9,481 nucleotides of DNA from AP-15 sp036008325 (GCA_036008325.1 DASYNW010000109.1:1-9481); one strand, 5' to 3'. Numbered from the stretch's first letter, positions 1 through 6,956 are shown. Program-made: numbers and translations. Notes: generated by a model not told the origin, from the sequence alone.

Positions 1-252
1 GCGCTTATCCGCCGCTGCGCCGGGCTGCGCCGCGACGGGCCGGGCGGGGTGCTGGTCAAGGTCGAGAAGCCGGGTCAGGAGCCGCGCGCCGACCGGCCGA
101 CGATCGGGCCGCAGACCGTCACGCTCGCCGCCGAGGCGGGCTTGCGCGGCATCGCCGTCGAAGCCGGGGCGACGATCGTGCTCGACCGTGACGAAGTCGT
201 CGAAATCGCCGATCGCGCCGGGCTTTTTGTCGTCGGCATCCCTCGGGCCTGA
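1..252 (+). CDS. lpxI: LpxI, UDP-2,3-diacylglucosamine pyrophosphatase (C-terminal part)
   Basis: This is the 3' end of a gene cut by the left window edge; 83 codons and the TGA stop are visible. The product hydrolyses UDP-2,3-diacylglucosamine to lipid X and UMP at the inner face of the cytoplasmic membrane, the step before LpxB in lipid A synthesis. The visible tail matches the DUF1009/LpxI C-terminal domain as I know it: an opening Ile-Arg-Arg stretch, GVLVKVEKPGQEPRADRPTI, a TIGPQTV segment, and an ending that runs through a GIAVEAGAT strand to a helix and a short LFVVGI strand. Alphaproteobacteria use LpxI in place of LpxH, and lpxI usually sits directly before lpxB, as it does here with an 11-bp gap. 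The start and N-terminal domain lie outside the window. Confidence 0.9.
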   Translation, partial: ALIRRCAGLRRDGPGGVLVKVEKPGQEPRADRPTIGPQTVTLAAEAGLRGIAVEAGATIVLDRDEVVEIADRAGLFVVGIPRA

Positions 253-263
253 AGAGGCTCGGC

Positions 264-1460
264 GTGAGCGCAGCCGCGCCGTTCATCTTTGTGGTCGCCG
301 CCGAGCCTTCGGGCGACGCGCTCGGCGCCGGGCTGATCGCCGCATTGCGGCTGCGCACCGGCGGCAATCTGCGGATCGCCGGGGTCGGCGGCGAGCGCAT
401 GCGCGAGGAGGGGCTGGAGAGCCTCGTCCCGCTCGACGAGCTCGCGGTGATCGGGGTGGCCGAGGTGTTGCCGCGGGCGTTTGCGATCCTGCGCCGGGTA
501 CGCGAAACCGTCGCCGCGATCCGCGCGCAACGGCCCGATGCGGTGGTGACGATCGACAGCTCTGGGTTCAGCTGGCGGATTGCGCAGCGGCTGCGCCGTC
601 ACGGCGAGACCCTGCCGCTCGTTCATTATGTGGCGCCGATGGTCTGGGCGTGGCGCGGCGGCCGGGCGCGGCGGGTGGCGCGCTGGTATGACCACATGAT
701 GGCCCTCTTTCCGTTTGAGCCGCCTTATTTCGAGCGGGAGGGGTTGTCCTGCGCCTATGTCGGCCATCCGGTGCTCGACAGCGGCGCCGATTGCGGCGAC
801 GCCATGCGGTTTCGCGCCGCGCACGGGCTCGGCCGCGACGATTTGCTGATCTCGGTATTGCCGGGTAGCCGCGGCGGCGAGGTGCGGCGGTTGCTGCCGA
901 TCTTCGGCGCGGCGCTGCGCCGGCTGGAGCAGCTGATCGGGCCGTTCCGCGTCGCCGTGCCGACGGTGGCGACGGTTGCGCCCAGCGTGGCCGAGGCCGT
1001 AGGCGGCTGGCCCGGAGCGCCGATCCTGGTGCGGCACACGCAGGACAAATACGACGCCTTTGCCGCGAGCCGCGCCGCACTCGCGGCCTCGGGGTCGGTG
1101 GCGCTCGAGCTGGCGATGGCGCGGCTGCCGATGGTCGTCGCCTACCGCTTGAACCCGCTGACCGAGGCGCTGCTCGACCGGGTGGTCAAGGTGCGGCAGG
1201 TCAACCTCGTCAATCTGCTGCTCGAACAGCCTCTGGTCTGCGAATTGCTGCGCGGCGCATGCACCCCCGAACGGCTCGCCGCCGAGATGGCCCGGCTGGT
1301 GCGGGACGAACCGGTTCGCGCCGCGCACCGGGCGGGGTATGATCGGGCGATGCGGCGCCTCGGGGCGGGCGACCGGTCGCCGAGCCTGCGGGCCGCGGAT
1401 CAGGTCCTCGCCATCGTCGCGGCGCACCGCTGCGGCGCCCCCGCATCCCCGCCACCCTGA
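264..1460 (+). CDS. lpxB: LpxB, lipid-A-disaccharide synthase
   Basis: This GT19 family glycosyltransferase, 398 residues, joins lipid X to UDP-2,3-diacylglucosamine to give the tetraacyl disaccharide-1-phosphate precursor of lipid A, acting as a peripheral membrane protein. Family motifs appear in order: EPSGD (14-18), a GVGGERM segment near 45, an ID motif with Asp98, HYVAPMVWAWR (about 115-130), VGHP (166-169), LPGSR with Arg203, ASGS followed by LE (275-281), and a VNLVNLL stretch with Asn317. The length is normal for the family. The GTG start is supported by AAGAGG at 252-257, six bases upstream, which overlaps the end of lpxI. One oddity is that the usual IDxPDF motif reads IDSSGF, although Asp98 is kept. 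Expression is probably coupled to lpxI. Confidence 0.96.
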   Translation: MSAAAPFIFVVAAEPSGDALGAGLIAALRLRTGGNLRIAGVGGERMREEGLESLVPLDELAVIGVAEVLPRAFAILRRVRETVAAIRAQRPDAVVTIDSSGFSWRIAQRLRRHGETLPLVHYVAPMVWAWRGGRARRVARWYDHMMALFPFEPPYFEREGLSCAYVGHPVLDSGADCGDAMRFRAAHGLGRDDLLISVLPGSRGGEVRRLLPIFGAALRRLEQLIGPFRVAVPTVATVAPSVAEAVGGWPGAPILVRHTQDKYDAFAASRAALAASGSVALELAMARLPMVVAYRLNPLTEALLDRVVKVRQVNLVNLLLEQPLVCELLRGACTPERLAAEMARLVRDEPVRAAHRAGYDRAMRRLGAGDRSPSLRAADQVLAIVAAHRCGAPASPPP

Positions 1461-1461
1461 C

Positions 1462-1467
1462 GGAGGG
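1462..1467 (+). promoter_or_regulatory. Shine-Dalgarno site of gloA
   Basis: GGAGGG lies six bases before the ATG at 1474 and directly after the lpxB stop. It decides the start, because the same frame stays open back to 1339 with an upstream ATG inside lpxB. Confidence 0.8.
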
Positions 1468-1473
1468 ATTACC

Positions 1474-1917
1474 ATGGCCGAAACCACTGTTCCCGAAACT
1501 GCCGCCCAGCCGGCGGCCGAGACCGACAAGTACCGCTACCTGCACACAATGATCCGGGTCCGTGACCTCGACAAGTCGCTGAAATTCTACACCGAGCAGC
1601 TCGGCATGAAATTGCTGCGCAAGCGCGACTACCCGACCGGAAAGTTCACCCTCGCCTTTGTCGGCTATGGCGACGAGGCCGACAACACGGTGCTCGAGCT
1701 GACCCATAATTGGGAGCAGGCCGAGCCCTACGCGCTGGGCAGCGCCTTTGGCCACCTGGCGCTCGGCGTGCCCGATGTCTACAAGGCCTGCGAGCAGCTC
1801 GGTGCGGCCGGGGTCAAAATCCCGCGCCCGGCCGGGCCGATGGCGCATGGCGGCTCGGTCATCGCCTTTATCGAAGACCCCGACGGCTACCGCATCGAGC
1901 TGGTGCAGCGCTCGTAG
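1474..1917 (+). CDS. gloA: Glyoxalase I (lactoylglutathione lyase)
   Basis: The product isomerises the hemithioacetal of methylglyoxal and glutathione to S-D-lactoylglutathione in the cytoplasm, the first step of methylglyoxal detoxification. It has 147 residues, close to the short bacterial nickel-dependent class, with about 18 extra N-terminal residues rich in Ala, Glu and Thr. Two beta-alpha-beta-beta-beta (VOC) halves carry the four metal ligands His24, Glu75, His94 and Glu142; their spacing is almost identical to the E. coli enzyme (His5, Glu56, His74, Glu122). RVRDLDKSLKFY, LELTHNW and FIEDPDGYRIELVQ are typical family segments. The start at 1474 has a strong ribosome site. The gene follows lpxB by 13 bp, so it is probably co-transcribed with the lipid A genes, an association that may be only positional. 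Confidence 0.95.
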   Translation: MAETTVPETAAQPAAETDKYRYLHTMIRVRDLDKSLKFYTEQLGMKLLRKRDYPTGKFTLAFVGYGDEADNTVLELTHNWEQAEPYALGSAFGHLALGVPDVYKACEQLGAAGVKIPRPAGPMAHGGSVIAFIEDPDGYRIELVQRS

Positions 1918-1927
1918 CGCCGGAAGG

Positions 1928-1997
1928 CCCTCACCCCGACCCTCTCCCGCAATGCGGGAGAGGGGGATCCGTCGCGGCAGCGACGGGTGGGTGAGGG
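1928..1997. repeat. Palindromic intergenic repeat A, possible two-way terminator
   Basis: This is a clover-like inverted repeat. The outer arms CCCTCACCC (1928-1936) and GGGTGAGGG (1989-1997) pair perfectly over 9 bp. Inside, CCCTCTCCCGC (1940-1950) pairs with GCGGGAGAGGG (1954-1964) across a 3-base loop, and CCGTCGC (1969-1975) pairs with GCGACGG (1980-1986) across a 4-base loop. It fills the gap between the gloA stop at 1917 and the convergent amidohydrolase stop at 2011. It has no T-tract, so a terminator role is inferred from position and fold. Its CCCTCTCCCGC core recurs in the repeat at 8247-8294. Confidence 0.85.
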
Positions 1998-2010
1998 TCG
2001 TGCCCCGCCG

Positions 2011-3711
2011 TCAGGCGTGGTTGGCGTGGTAGTAGCTGTTGCGCAGCACGCGGCCGGGCAGTGCGCCGGTGTGCTTGCCCTCGCTGTACAGCACCTGGCC
2101 GTTGACGACCGTGGCGAAGATGCCCTCGGCCGGCTCCTTGATGCGCCAGGCCCCCTTCGGGAAGTCGCGGACGACGACCTCCTGGCCGCACTTGACGGTG
2201 GCCGGGTCGAAGATCACGACATCGGCAGCCATGCCGGGGCGCAGCAACCCGCGGTCATAGAGCCCGAAGGTCGAGGCGCTGTCGAAGGTCAGTCGGCGCA
2301 CCGCCTGCTCCAGGGTCATCACCTGCTTCTCGCGAACCCATTCGCCGAGGAGCTTGGTCAGGTAGCCGTAGCCACCGTGGAACTGGACATGCGCGCCGCC
2401 GTCGCCGAGCCCGATCACCGCGTTCGGATGGGTCAGGATCTTGGTCAGCGCCGCGTCGTCGACATTGTTCTCGGCCTGCAAAAAGCGGGTTTCGAGCTTC
2501 TCCTCGACCACCAGATCGAGGAAGGCGTCGATCGCCCGCTTCCCCTGCTTTTCGGCGATCTGGCCGATCGACTTGAACTGCATCCACTTGTTCTTTTCGA
2601 GCACCGGCTCGTTGACCCACATGTAGTTCCACCAGGTCTTCGAGAAGCCGACCGCGGTGTCGGGCTTGTTGACCACGGCTTCCTCGTGCAGCTTGGCGCG
2701 GATCTCGGGGTCGGCGTAGGCCTTCATCTTCGCCTCGTCCGACGATAACAGGATCGGATGCCAGGTCGGCAGGCCGCGGAACACCTGGCAGTTCTTCATC
2801 GTAAAGTCCTGCGTGACCCGGTTCGGGCTGCACATCGGGTAGGCGCGGATGCCGAGCGCTGCGGTCTCCTCGACCCGCGCCATGTGCGTCTTCCACTCGT
2901 CGGGCTTGCGCATGGTCTGGGATAGGCTGTTGTAGACGACGGTGCGCCCGGTCGCCTCGGCGAGCCGCCGGATCATGCCGTCCTTCAGTTCGACATATTG
3001 GCCGCCGCCGGCCTGGATCGTGCCGGTGCTCATTTCGCGCAATACGTCGCCGAGCGCGAAGATCTCCTTCTCGTCGGCCCATAAGGCCGGGATGTGAACG
3101 CCCTGCGGGTCGTAATGGCCCTGCTCGCGCGACACCGAGAGTCCGAGCGCGCCGGCCTGCATGCCGTCGCGGACGACATCCTGCATCGCCTTGATCTGGT
3201 TGTCGGAGGCGCCGGGCTTCTGGCACTCGTCGCCCATCACGTAGTGGCGAACAGCAGTATGGCCGATCAGATTGCCGACATTGATGCCGAGGCATTTATC
3301 GAGGTGGTCCATGTATTGGCCGGTCGTTTCCCAATCGAAATTGACCGTGCGCAACACCTCCATCGGGATCGCTTCGACATAGCTGAGGAACTCGGCCAGC
3401 CGATCCTCGGTGCCCTTGCGCACCGGCGCCAACGACAACGAGCAATTGCCGAAGATCACGGTGGTGGCGCCGTGCTCGGGCGAGAAGGTGCACAGCGGGT
3501 CCCAGGTGACCTGGGCGTCGTAATGGCAATGATTGTCGATAAAGCCCGGGGCGACGGCGCGGCCCTCGGCGTCGATGGTTTGGGCGGCGGCGCCGCTCAG
3601 CTTGCCGATTTCGACGATCTTACCGTTTTTGATGCCGACATCGCCCTTGAACGCCGGCATGCCCGAGCCATCGACAACGAGCCCGTTTTTGATCAGCAGA
3701 TCATAGGCCAT
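2011..3711 (-). CDS. Amidohydrolase, N-acyl-D-amino-acid deacylase (D-aminoacylase)-like
   Basis: This 566-residue protein belongs to the amidohydrolase superfamily near D-aminoacylases, metal-dependent hydrolases of amide bonds such as those of N-acyl-D-amino acids. It begins with the small beta-sandwich segment (DLLIKNGLVVDGSG, 4-17; IDAEGRAVAPGFID, 46-59). The metal motif HCH (His61, His63) is followed 29 residues later by GNCS with Cys90, the same His-to-Cys spacing I recall for D-aminoacylase (His67, Cys96). GLGDGGAH carries the late Asp437, and the end (GLLRPGMAADVVIFDP) rebuilds the sandwich domain. The two histidines expected in the middle of the barrel are not at their usual places: the region reads TGTIQAGGG near 231 and YNSLSQ near 260. 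The exact substrate is therefore unknown. The ATG at 3711 is chosen for the ribosome site before it; an upstream in-frame ATG at 3864 has no family similarity after it. No signal peptide is seen. Confidence 0.88.
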   Translation of the reverse strand: MAYDLLIKNGLVVDGSGMPAFKGDVGIKNGKIVEIGKLSGAAAQTIDAEGRAVAPGFIDNHCHYDAQVTWDPLCTFSPEHGATTVIFGNCSLSLAPVRKGTEDRLAEFLSYVEAIPMEVLRTVNFDWETTGQYMDHLDKCLGINVGNLIGHTAVRHYVMGDECQKPGASDNQIKAMQDVVRDGMQAGALGLSVSREQGHYDPQGVHIPALWADEKEIFALGDVLREMSTGTIQAGGGQYVELKDGMIRRLAEATGRTVVYNSLSQTMRKPDEWKTHMARVEETAALGIRAYPMCSPNRVTQDFTMKNCQVFRGLPTWHPILLSSDEAKMKAYADPEIRAKLHEEAVVNKPDTAVGFSKTWWNYMWVNEPVLEKNKWMQFKSIGQIAEKQGKRAIDAFLDLVVEEKLETRFLQAENNVDDAALTKILTHPNAVIGLGDGGAHVQFHGGYGYLTKLLGEWVREKQVMTLEQAVRRLTFDSASTFGLYDRGLLRPGMAADVVIFDPATVKCGQEVVVRDFPKGAWRIKEPAEGIFATVVNGQVLYSEGKHTGALPGRVLRNSYYHANHA

Positions 3712-3968
3712 TGGTTTCTTCCTTTCCGCAGAGAGGCCGCGCGTCGCGACCCGGAGACCTCGGCGCGAAGTGTACGCGCTTGGGCCGCGGACACAACGCC
3801 GCAGCGGCGCCAAAGCAGCGGCCGAGCCATGTTTCCGGCGCGGGGGTGCCAATCGCAAATGCACGCGGGCGGCAAGCCGGGCAAATGGTCCGCGGCACCG
3901 GCTTCGTGCTAAAGCCTGTCGTCCGCTTTGCCGCGCCGGCGCCGATCTTCGAGGGAGCTTTTCGGATC
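3712..3968. promoter_or_regulatory. Divergent intergenic region, likely promoters for both neighbours
   Basis: This 257-bp spacer separates the divergently transcribed amidohydrolase (-) and alpha/beta hydrolase (+), so promoters for both are expected here. I see no sigma-70 hexamer pair of good quality. GCAGCGGC occurs twice in direct orientation (3801-3808 and 3815-3822), and an imperfect palindrome, AAGTGTACGCGCTT, lies at 3768-3781; either could be chance in GC-rich DNA. GAGGGAG at 3951-3957 is the likely ribosome site for the plus-strand gene. Confidence 0.4.
3718..3724 (-). promoter_or_regulatory. Shine-Dalgarno site of the amidohydrolase
   Basis: On the minus strand AAGGAAG lies six bases before the ATG at 3711. 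It supports this start over the longer reading frame that begins at 3864. Confidence 0.75.
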
Positions 3969-4877
3969 ATGACCTTGTCCAGCGAGGAATATCGCGACCA
4001 TCTGAAATCGACCTCGGTTCGCGCCGGCTTCAGCTTTGCCGAGGTGGCGTTGCCGGCCGAGCACGACGTCGTCGTCGGCGACCTTCGCTTTCGCTATCTC
4101 GATTGGGGCAAACCGGGGCTGCGGCCGATCCTGTTTCTGCATGGCGGCGCCTTGACCGCGCATACCTGGGATTTGTGCTGCCTCGCATTGCGCGACGAAT
4201 TCCATTGCATGGCGCTCGACCAGCGCGGCCACGGCGACAGTGACTGGGCGCCCGACGCCGATTATTCGCTCGCGGCCCAACGCGACGACGTGAAGGGCAT
4301 CGCCGATGCGCTGGGGCTCGACCGCTTCGTGCTGGTCGGCATGTCGATGGGCGCGATCAACGCGCTCGCCTACGCGATCCAGTACCCGCAGACCCTGTCG
4401 GCGCTGGTGATGATCGACGCCGGCCCGAATATGCGGCGGCCCGGCTCGACCCGGATTCGCGATTTTGTCAATGGCGGCGCCGAGCCCGCCTCGATCGAAG
4501 CGATCATCGAGCGCGCCCTCGCCTTCAACCCGCGGCGCGATCCGGTGATCCTGCGGCGCAGCCTGATGCACAATCTGCGACAGCAGGCCGATGGCAACTG
4601 GACCTGGAAGTACGACCGGCGGCGCTTTCAGCAGATGGGCGGCGACCGGCAGTCAACCGAGCGCCAGAAGCTGGCCGACGGCCTGGCCCGGATCGCCTGC
4701 CCGACCCTGGTGGTGCGCGGCGCCGAGAGCGACGTGTTCCACGACGAGGACGCCGAGCGACTGGCGGCCGGTCTCCCCGACGGGCGCTGGATCAAAATTC
4801 CCAACGCCGGCCACACCGTGCAGGGCGACAACCCGAAGGCTCTGACGGCGGCGCTGCGCGGTTTCCTCGGCTCATAG
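3969..4877 (+). CDS. Alpha/beta hydrolase fold protein
   Basis: This 302-residue cytoplasmic hydrolase of the alpha/beta fold probably acts on an ester, lactone or similar bond; the substrate cannot be read from sequence. The oxyanion-hole motif is LHGGA (57-61), followed by DQRGHGDS (84-91), which is typical of the epoxide hydrolase/esterase branch. The nucleophile elbow GMSMG holds Ser126. The acid is probably Asp255 (RGAESDVF), and the catalytic histidine is His282 (NAGHTV), so the triad looks complete. Residues about 155-235 form the helical cap, including NWTWKYDRRRF, a common cap segment in this branch. The frame stays open upstream to 3711, but the first family-like residues follow the ATG at 3969, which has GAGGGAG eleven bases before it. 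No membrane segment or signal peptide is visible. Confidence 0.9.
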   Translation: MTLSSEEYRDHLKSTSVRAGFSFAEVALPAEHDVVVGDLRFRYLDWGKPGLRPILFLHGGALTAHTWDLCCLALRDEFHCMALDQRGHGDSDWAPDADYSLAAQRDDVKGIADALGLDRFVLVGMSMGAINALAYAIQYPQTLSALVMIDAGPNMRRPGSTRIRDFVNGGAEPASIEAIIERALAFNPRRDPVILRRSLMHNLRQQADGNWTWKYDRRRFQQMGGDRQSTERQKLADGLARIACPTLVVRGAESDVFHDEDAERLAAGLPDGRWIKIPNAGHTVQGDNPKALTAALRGFLGS

Positions 4878-5147
4878 CAGGCCGGCTCCCCTTCTGAAGA
4901 GCCCGTTCGAAACCGGCCACCCGGTCAGCGTCGACCATGTGGACGCTCTCAAGCAGCTGGTGCGCGCCGGCCACCGAAAAGCCGGGTCCGCCGCGCCTGG
5001 CGGCGCTCCGCCTGACGCCGCGCCCGTTTGCTCGGGCTTGGACCGATCGGCCGCCGGTCGCAATTGGCTCGCGGCGCGCCTATTTATCCGGCGTCCGGCC
5101 TGTCTTGGGCGCCACCTGCTGCGGTCAATAGTCGAAGGGACACGACC
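4878..5147. other. Intergenic region before the cyclase, no convincing gene
   Basis: These 270 bp lie between the hydrolase stop and the best cyclase start. A frame beginning with ATG at 4939 is open, but it runs out of frame into the cyclase, resembles no family I know and has no clear ribosome site. Short inverted repeats occur: GGCCGG at 4880-4885 with CCGGCC at 4913-4918, and CGCCGC at 4989-4994 with GCGGCG at 5000-5005. Neither is followed by a T-tract. The AT-richer patch at 5081-5087 could belong to a cyclase promoter, but I find no matching -35 box at a proper distance. Confidence 0.4.
5135..5140 (+). promoter_or_regulatory. Possible ribosome site of the cyclase, before a CTG codon
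   Basis: AAGGGA lies seven bases before the CTG at 5148. The TTG candidates at 5028 and 5064 have no such site, so this favours the non-standard CTG start. Confidence 0.4.
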
Positions 5148-6413
5148 CTGTCTGCGACGCCTTCCCTCGCCATCCAAGACGAGCCCGCACCGCGCACCAG
5201 CGGCGAGGAATTCTTTCGCACCGAGGGCGCCTATACCGGACTCGGCGCGCCGATCGCCGGCGGAAAAATTTCGCGCTGGCTGTTGGTCGAGGGGCCGCAC
5301 ATCGAGAGCGGGGTCGAGCTGTTCGACGAGCTGTGCTGGCGGCTGCTCGGCGACAATGTGCCGCTGTGGCGCGCCACCTTTCATGCCGGCGTGCTGCACC
5401 CGCAGATTCTCGGCATCGGCGTGCGCTGGCTGCGCGACCGCAAGATCGTCGAGGAATACCGCATCCTGCACGGCTCGGACGCAACCGACGAATACCGGCT
5501 GAGCCCGATCCGGGCGACGATCGAACGCGGGACGCCGTTCCGCCGGCGGCTCGATCAGCCGGCGCCGGAATTCCCGCTACTCGAGAAAATCCGCAAGGCC
5601 GGCGGCACCGACTATTTCGCCTTGCCGCTGAACCGCAGCTATCGCCGCTTCCCGGCGGTGACCTGGGCGACCGACCGCGAGGGCGGTTTCAGCGATGCCG
5701 ACATCGCCGCGCTCGAAGACATAAATCCGGCTCTGGCGGCGATCGCCGAGACCAGGGCGGAGCGCCGGATCAGCACCAATCTGCTCGACACCTATCTCGG
5801 GCCGCAGGCCGGCCGGCGCATCCTCGCCGGGCAGATCCTGCGCGCCCAGGGCGAGCGCATGCGGGCGGTCATCATGATGACCGATGTGCGCAACTTCACC
5901 GGCTTGTCCGACCGCCTGCCGGGCGAGGCGGTGATCGAGCTGCTCGACGACTATTTCGACGCGATCGTATCGCCCATCCAGGAACACAAGGGCGAGATCC
6001 TCAAATTCATGGGCGACGGGGTGCTGGCGATCTTCCCGGCCGATGACGACGAGGATTTCGCGCCGTCGAGCCTGCGCGCGCTCGACGCCGCGACCCAGGG
6101 TCTCGAACGCCTGGCCGCGATCAATCGCCAGCGGCTGGAGCACGAGCAGGCCGAGATGCGCACCGGCATCGGGCTGCATCTGGGCGAGGTCATCTACGGC
6201 AATGTGGGCTCCGCCGACCGGCTCGACTTCACCGTGATCGGGCCGGCGGTCAACCTCGCCTCGCGCATCGAGGGGCTGACCAAGAGGCTGTCGCGCCCGC
6301 TGCTGACCTCCTCGGCCTTCGCCGAAATCTGCCCGCGCCCGCTGGTTTCGCTCGGCTTCCAGCCGGTGCGCGGCCTGTTTCACCCCGAAGAGGTATTCGG
6401 GCTGCCGGATTGA
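5148..6413 (+). CDS. Class III adenylate cyclase with N-terminal sensor-like region
   Basis: The product converts ATP to cyclic AMP. From the CTG at 5148 it has 421 residues. Residues about 15-205 form a soluble region (FFRTEGAYTGLGAP, LWRATFHAGVLHPQILGIGVRW split over two strands, GGTDYFALPLN, TDREGGFSDADI) found in many rhizobial cyclases and probably GAF- or PAS-like. A linker (NLLDTYLGPQAGRRIL) leads to the catalytic domain. There Asp246 (MTDVRNFT) and Asp290 (FMGDG) are the metal ligands, Lys286 and Thr362 are the expected adenine-recognition pair of bacterial class III enzymes, and Asn369 and Arg373 (VNLASR) stabilise the transition state. All key residues are present, so it should be active as a homodimer. 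No membrane helix is seen. The start is uncertain: the frame is open to TTG codons at 5028 and 5064 but has no ATG or GTG before the conserved region. The stop lies 12 bp from the convergent aconitase X small subunit. Confidence 0.9.
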   Translation: MSATPSLAIQDEPAPRTSGEEFFRTEGAYTGLGAPIAGGKISRWLLVEGPHIESGVELFDELCWRLLGDNVPLWRATFHAGVLHPQILGIGVRWLRDRKIVEEYRILHGSDATDEYRLSPIRATIERGTPFRRRLDQPAPEFPLLEKIRKAGGTDYFALPLNRSYRRFPAVTWATDREGGFSDADIAALEDINPALAAIAETRAERRISTNLLDTYLGPQAGRRILAGQILRAQGERMRAVIMMTDVRNFTGLSDRLPGEAVIELLDDYFDAIVSPIQEHKGEILKFMGDGVLAIFPADDDEDFAPSSLRALDAATQGLERLAAINRQRLEHEQAEMRTGIGLHLGEVIYGNVGSADRLDFTVIGPAVNLASRIEGLTKRLSRPLLTSSAFAEICPRPLVSLGFQPVRGLFHPEEVFGLPD

Positions 6414-6425
6414 GGCAGGTTGCGG

Positions 6426-6845
6426 TCAGCCGTCGCGGTTCAAGATCTCGACCACTCCGGCGGCGGGGTCAACGCGCAATTCGTCGCCGGTATGGAACAG
6501 CGCCGTCACGTCGCCGTCGGCGAAGCGGTCGACCAGTGCCACGTTTGCGAAGGCGGCGCCCTGCGCCAGGATCGGGTTGACCCGGTTGAAGATCAGCGCC
6601 CGCGGTACGATCGTGCGCGCCATCATCTCGTGCAGCATCCAGGCGGTGGCGACCCCGCCCTTGGCGTTGTCGAGCACCAGGATGCGGTCGACATAGCTCT
6701 CGCCGGCGAGCTTGTGGCCCGGGCGCGAGAACACCCCCTTGATCCGGTCGAGATCGTAGCGCGCACTGAAATTATCGGCGGCGACGAGGGCGGTACCGAT
6801 GACCGCCGGGCCGATGCCCTGGTGGCAACGTAGGAGGATCGGCAT
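6426..6845 (-). CDS. Aconitase X swivel (small) subunit, DUF126
   Basis: This 139-residue protein matches the small swivelling domain of aconitase X, which closes over the active site of the catalytic subunit. Recognisable pieces are the opening RCHQGIGPAVIGTALV, the HKLAGESYVDRILVLDNAKG segment (residues 44-63), VPRALIFNRVNPILAQGA, and a C-terminal strand with DGDVTALFHTGDELRVD. In the archaeal-type subunit I recall a Gly-Arg-Gly-Ser-Ser loop after the LVL strand; here it reads AKGGVATAW (61-69), so the serines are absent and the substrate may differ. In other bacteria the two domains can be fused in one chain (the hydroxyproline dehydratase type); here they are separate genes. The ATG at 6845 has no good Shine-Dalgarno site before it, and a 138-bp gap holding a palindromic repeat separates it from the large subunit gene. 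Confidence 0.88.
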   Translation of the reverse strand: MPILLRCHQGIGPAVIGTALVAADNFSARYDLDRIKGVFSRPGHKLAGESYVDRILVLDNAKGGVATAWMLHEMMARTIVPRALIFNRVNPILAQGAAFANVALVDRFADGDVTALFHTGDELRVDPAAGVVEILNRDG

Positions 6846-6867
6846 TAGGCAGCGCCGCTTATTTCGC

Positions 6868-6956
6868 CGTCATGGCCGGGCGCGCCCGGCCATCCACGGA
6901 TACGATGGCGGACGCTCGGTCGGGATGCGTGGATGCCCGGAAGTCCGGGCATGACG
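6868..6956. repeat. Palindromic repeat B between the two aconitase X subunit genes
   Basis: This 89-bp element is bounded by CGTCAT (6868-6873) and ATGACG (6951-6956). It contains a perfect 22-bp palindrome with half ATGGCCGGGCG (6872-6893), a second hairpin ATGCCCGGA/TCCGGGCAT (6933-6941 with 6944-6952), and the inner pair ATCCACG (6892-6898) with CGTGGAT (6928-6934). This layout is the familiar alphaproteobacterial 'CGTCATGGCCGGGC...ATCCACG' type of extragenic repeat. It carries no coding capacity. Its fold on the operon transcript could slow RNA decay or change the ratio of the two subunits; that role is inferred. Confidence 0.88.

Noticed and set aside
75..1529. A 484-codon open frame on the minus strand across lpxI and lpxB
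   Set aside because: It is antisense to two clearly recognised genes, its product is Arg/Pro/His-rich without any family resemblance, and long antisense frames are expected in DNA of this GC content.
1987..2748. A 253-codon plus-strand frame inside the amidohydrolase gene
   Set aside because: It is a shadow of the minus-strand codon pattern; the minus-strand protein has family motifs throughout.
3711..3968. N-terminal extension of the alpha/beta hydrolase by 86 in-frame codons
   Set aside because: The extension shows no family similarity and covers the divergent promoter region; the ATG at 3969 with GAGGGAG upstream fits better.
4880..4918. Possible terminator after the alpha/beta hydrolase (GGCCGG with CCGGCC)
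   Set aside because: The stem is only 6 bp with a 27-base loop and no T-tract follows, so it is not better than chance in GC-rich sequence.
5064..5086. Possible promoter for the cyclase (TTGGCT and TATTTA)
   Set aside because: The spacer would be 11 bp, far too short for a sigma-70 promoter.
4939..5502. An open frame starting MDALKQLVRAG before and into the cyclase
   Set aside because: The first residues look protein-like, but the rest is Arg/Ala/Pro-rich, it overlaps the cyclase in another frame, and it has no clear ribosome site.
6868..6956. Repeat B considered as an insertion sequence end or attachment site
   Set aside because: There is no transposase or integrase gene nearby, no obvious target duplication, and the layout fits an extragenic palindromic repeat.
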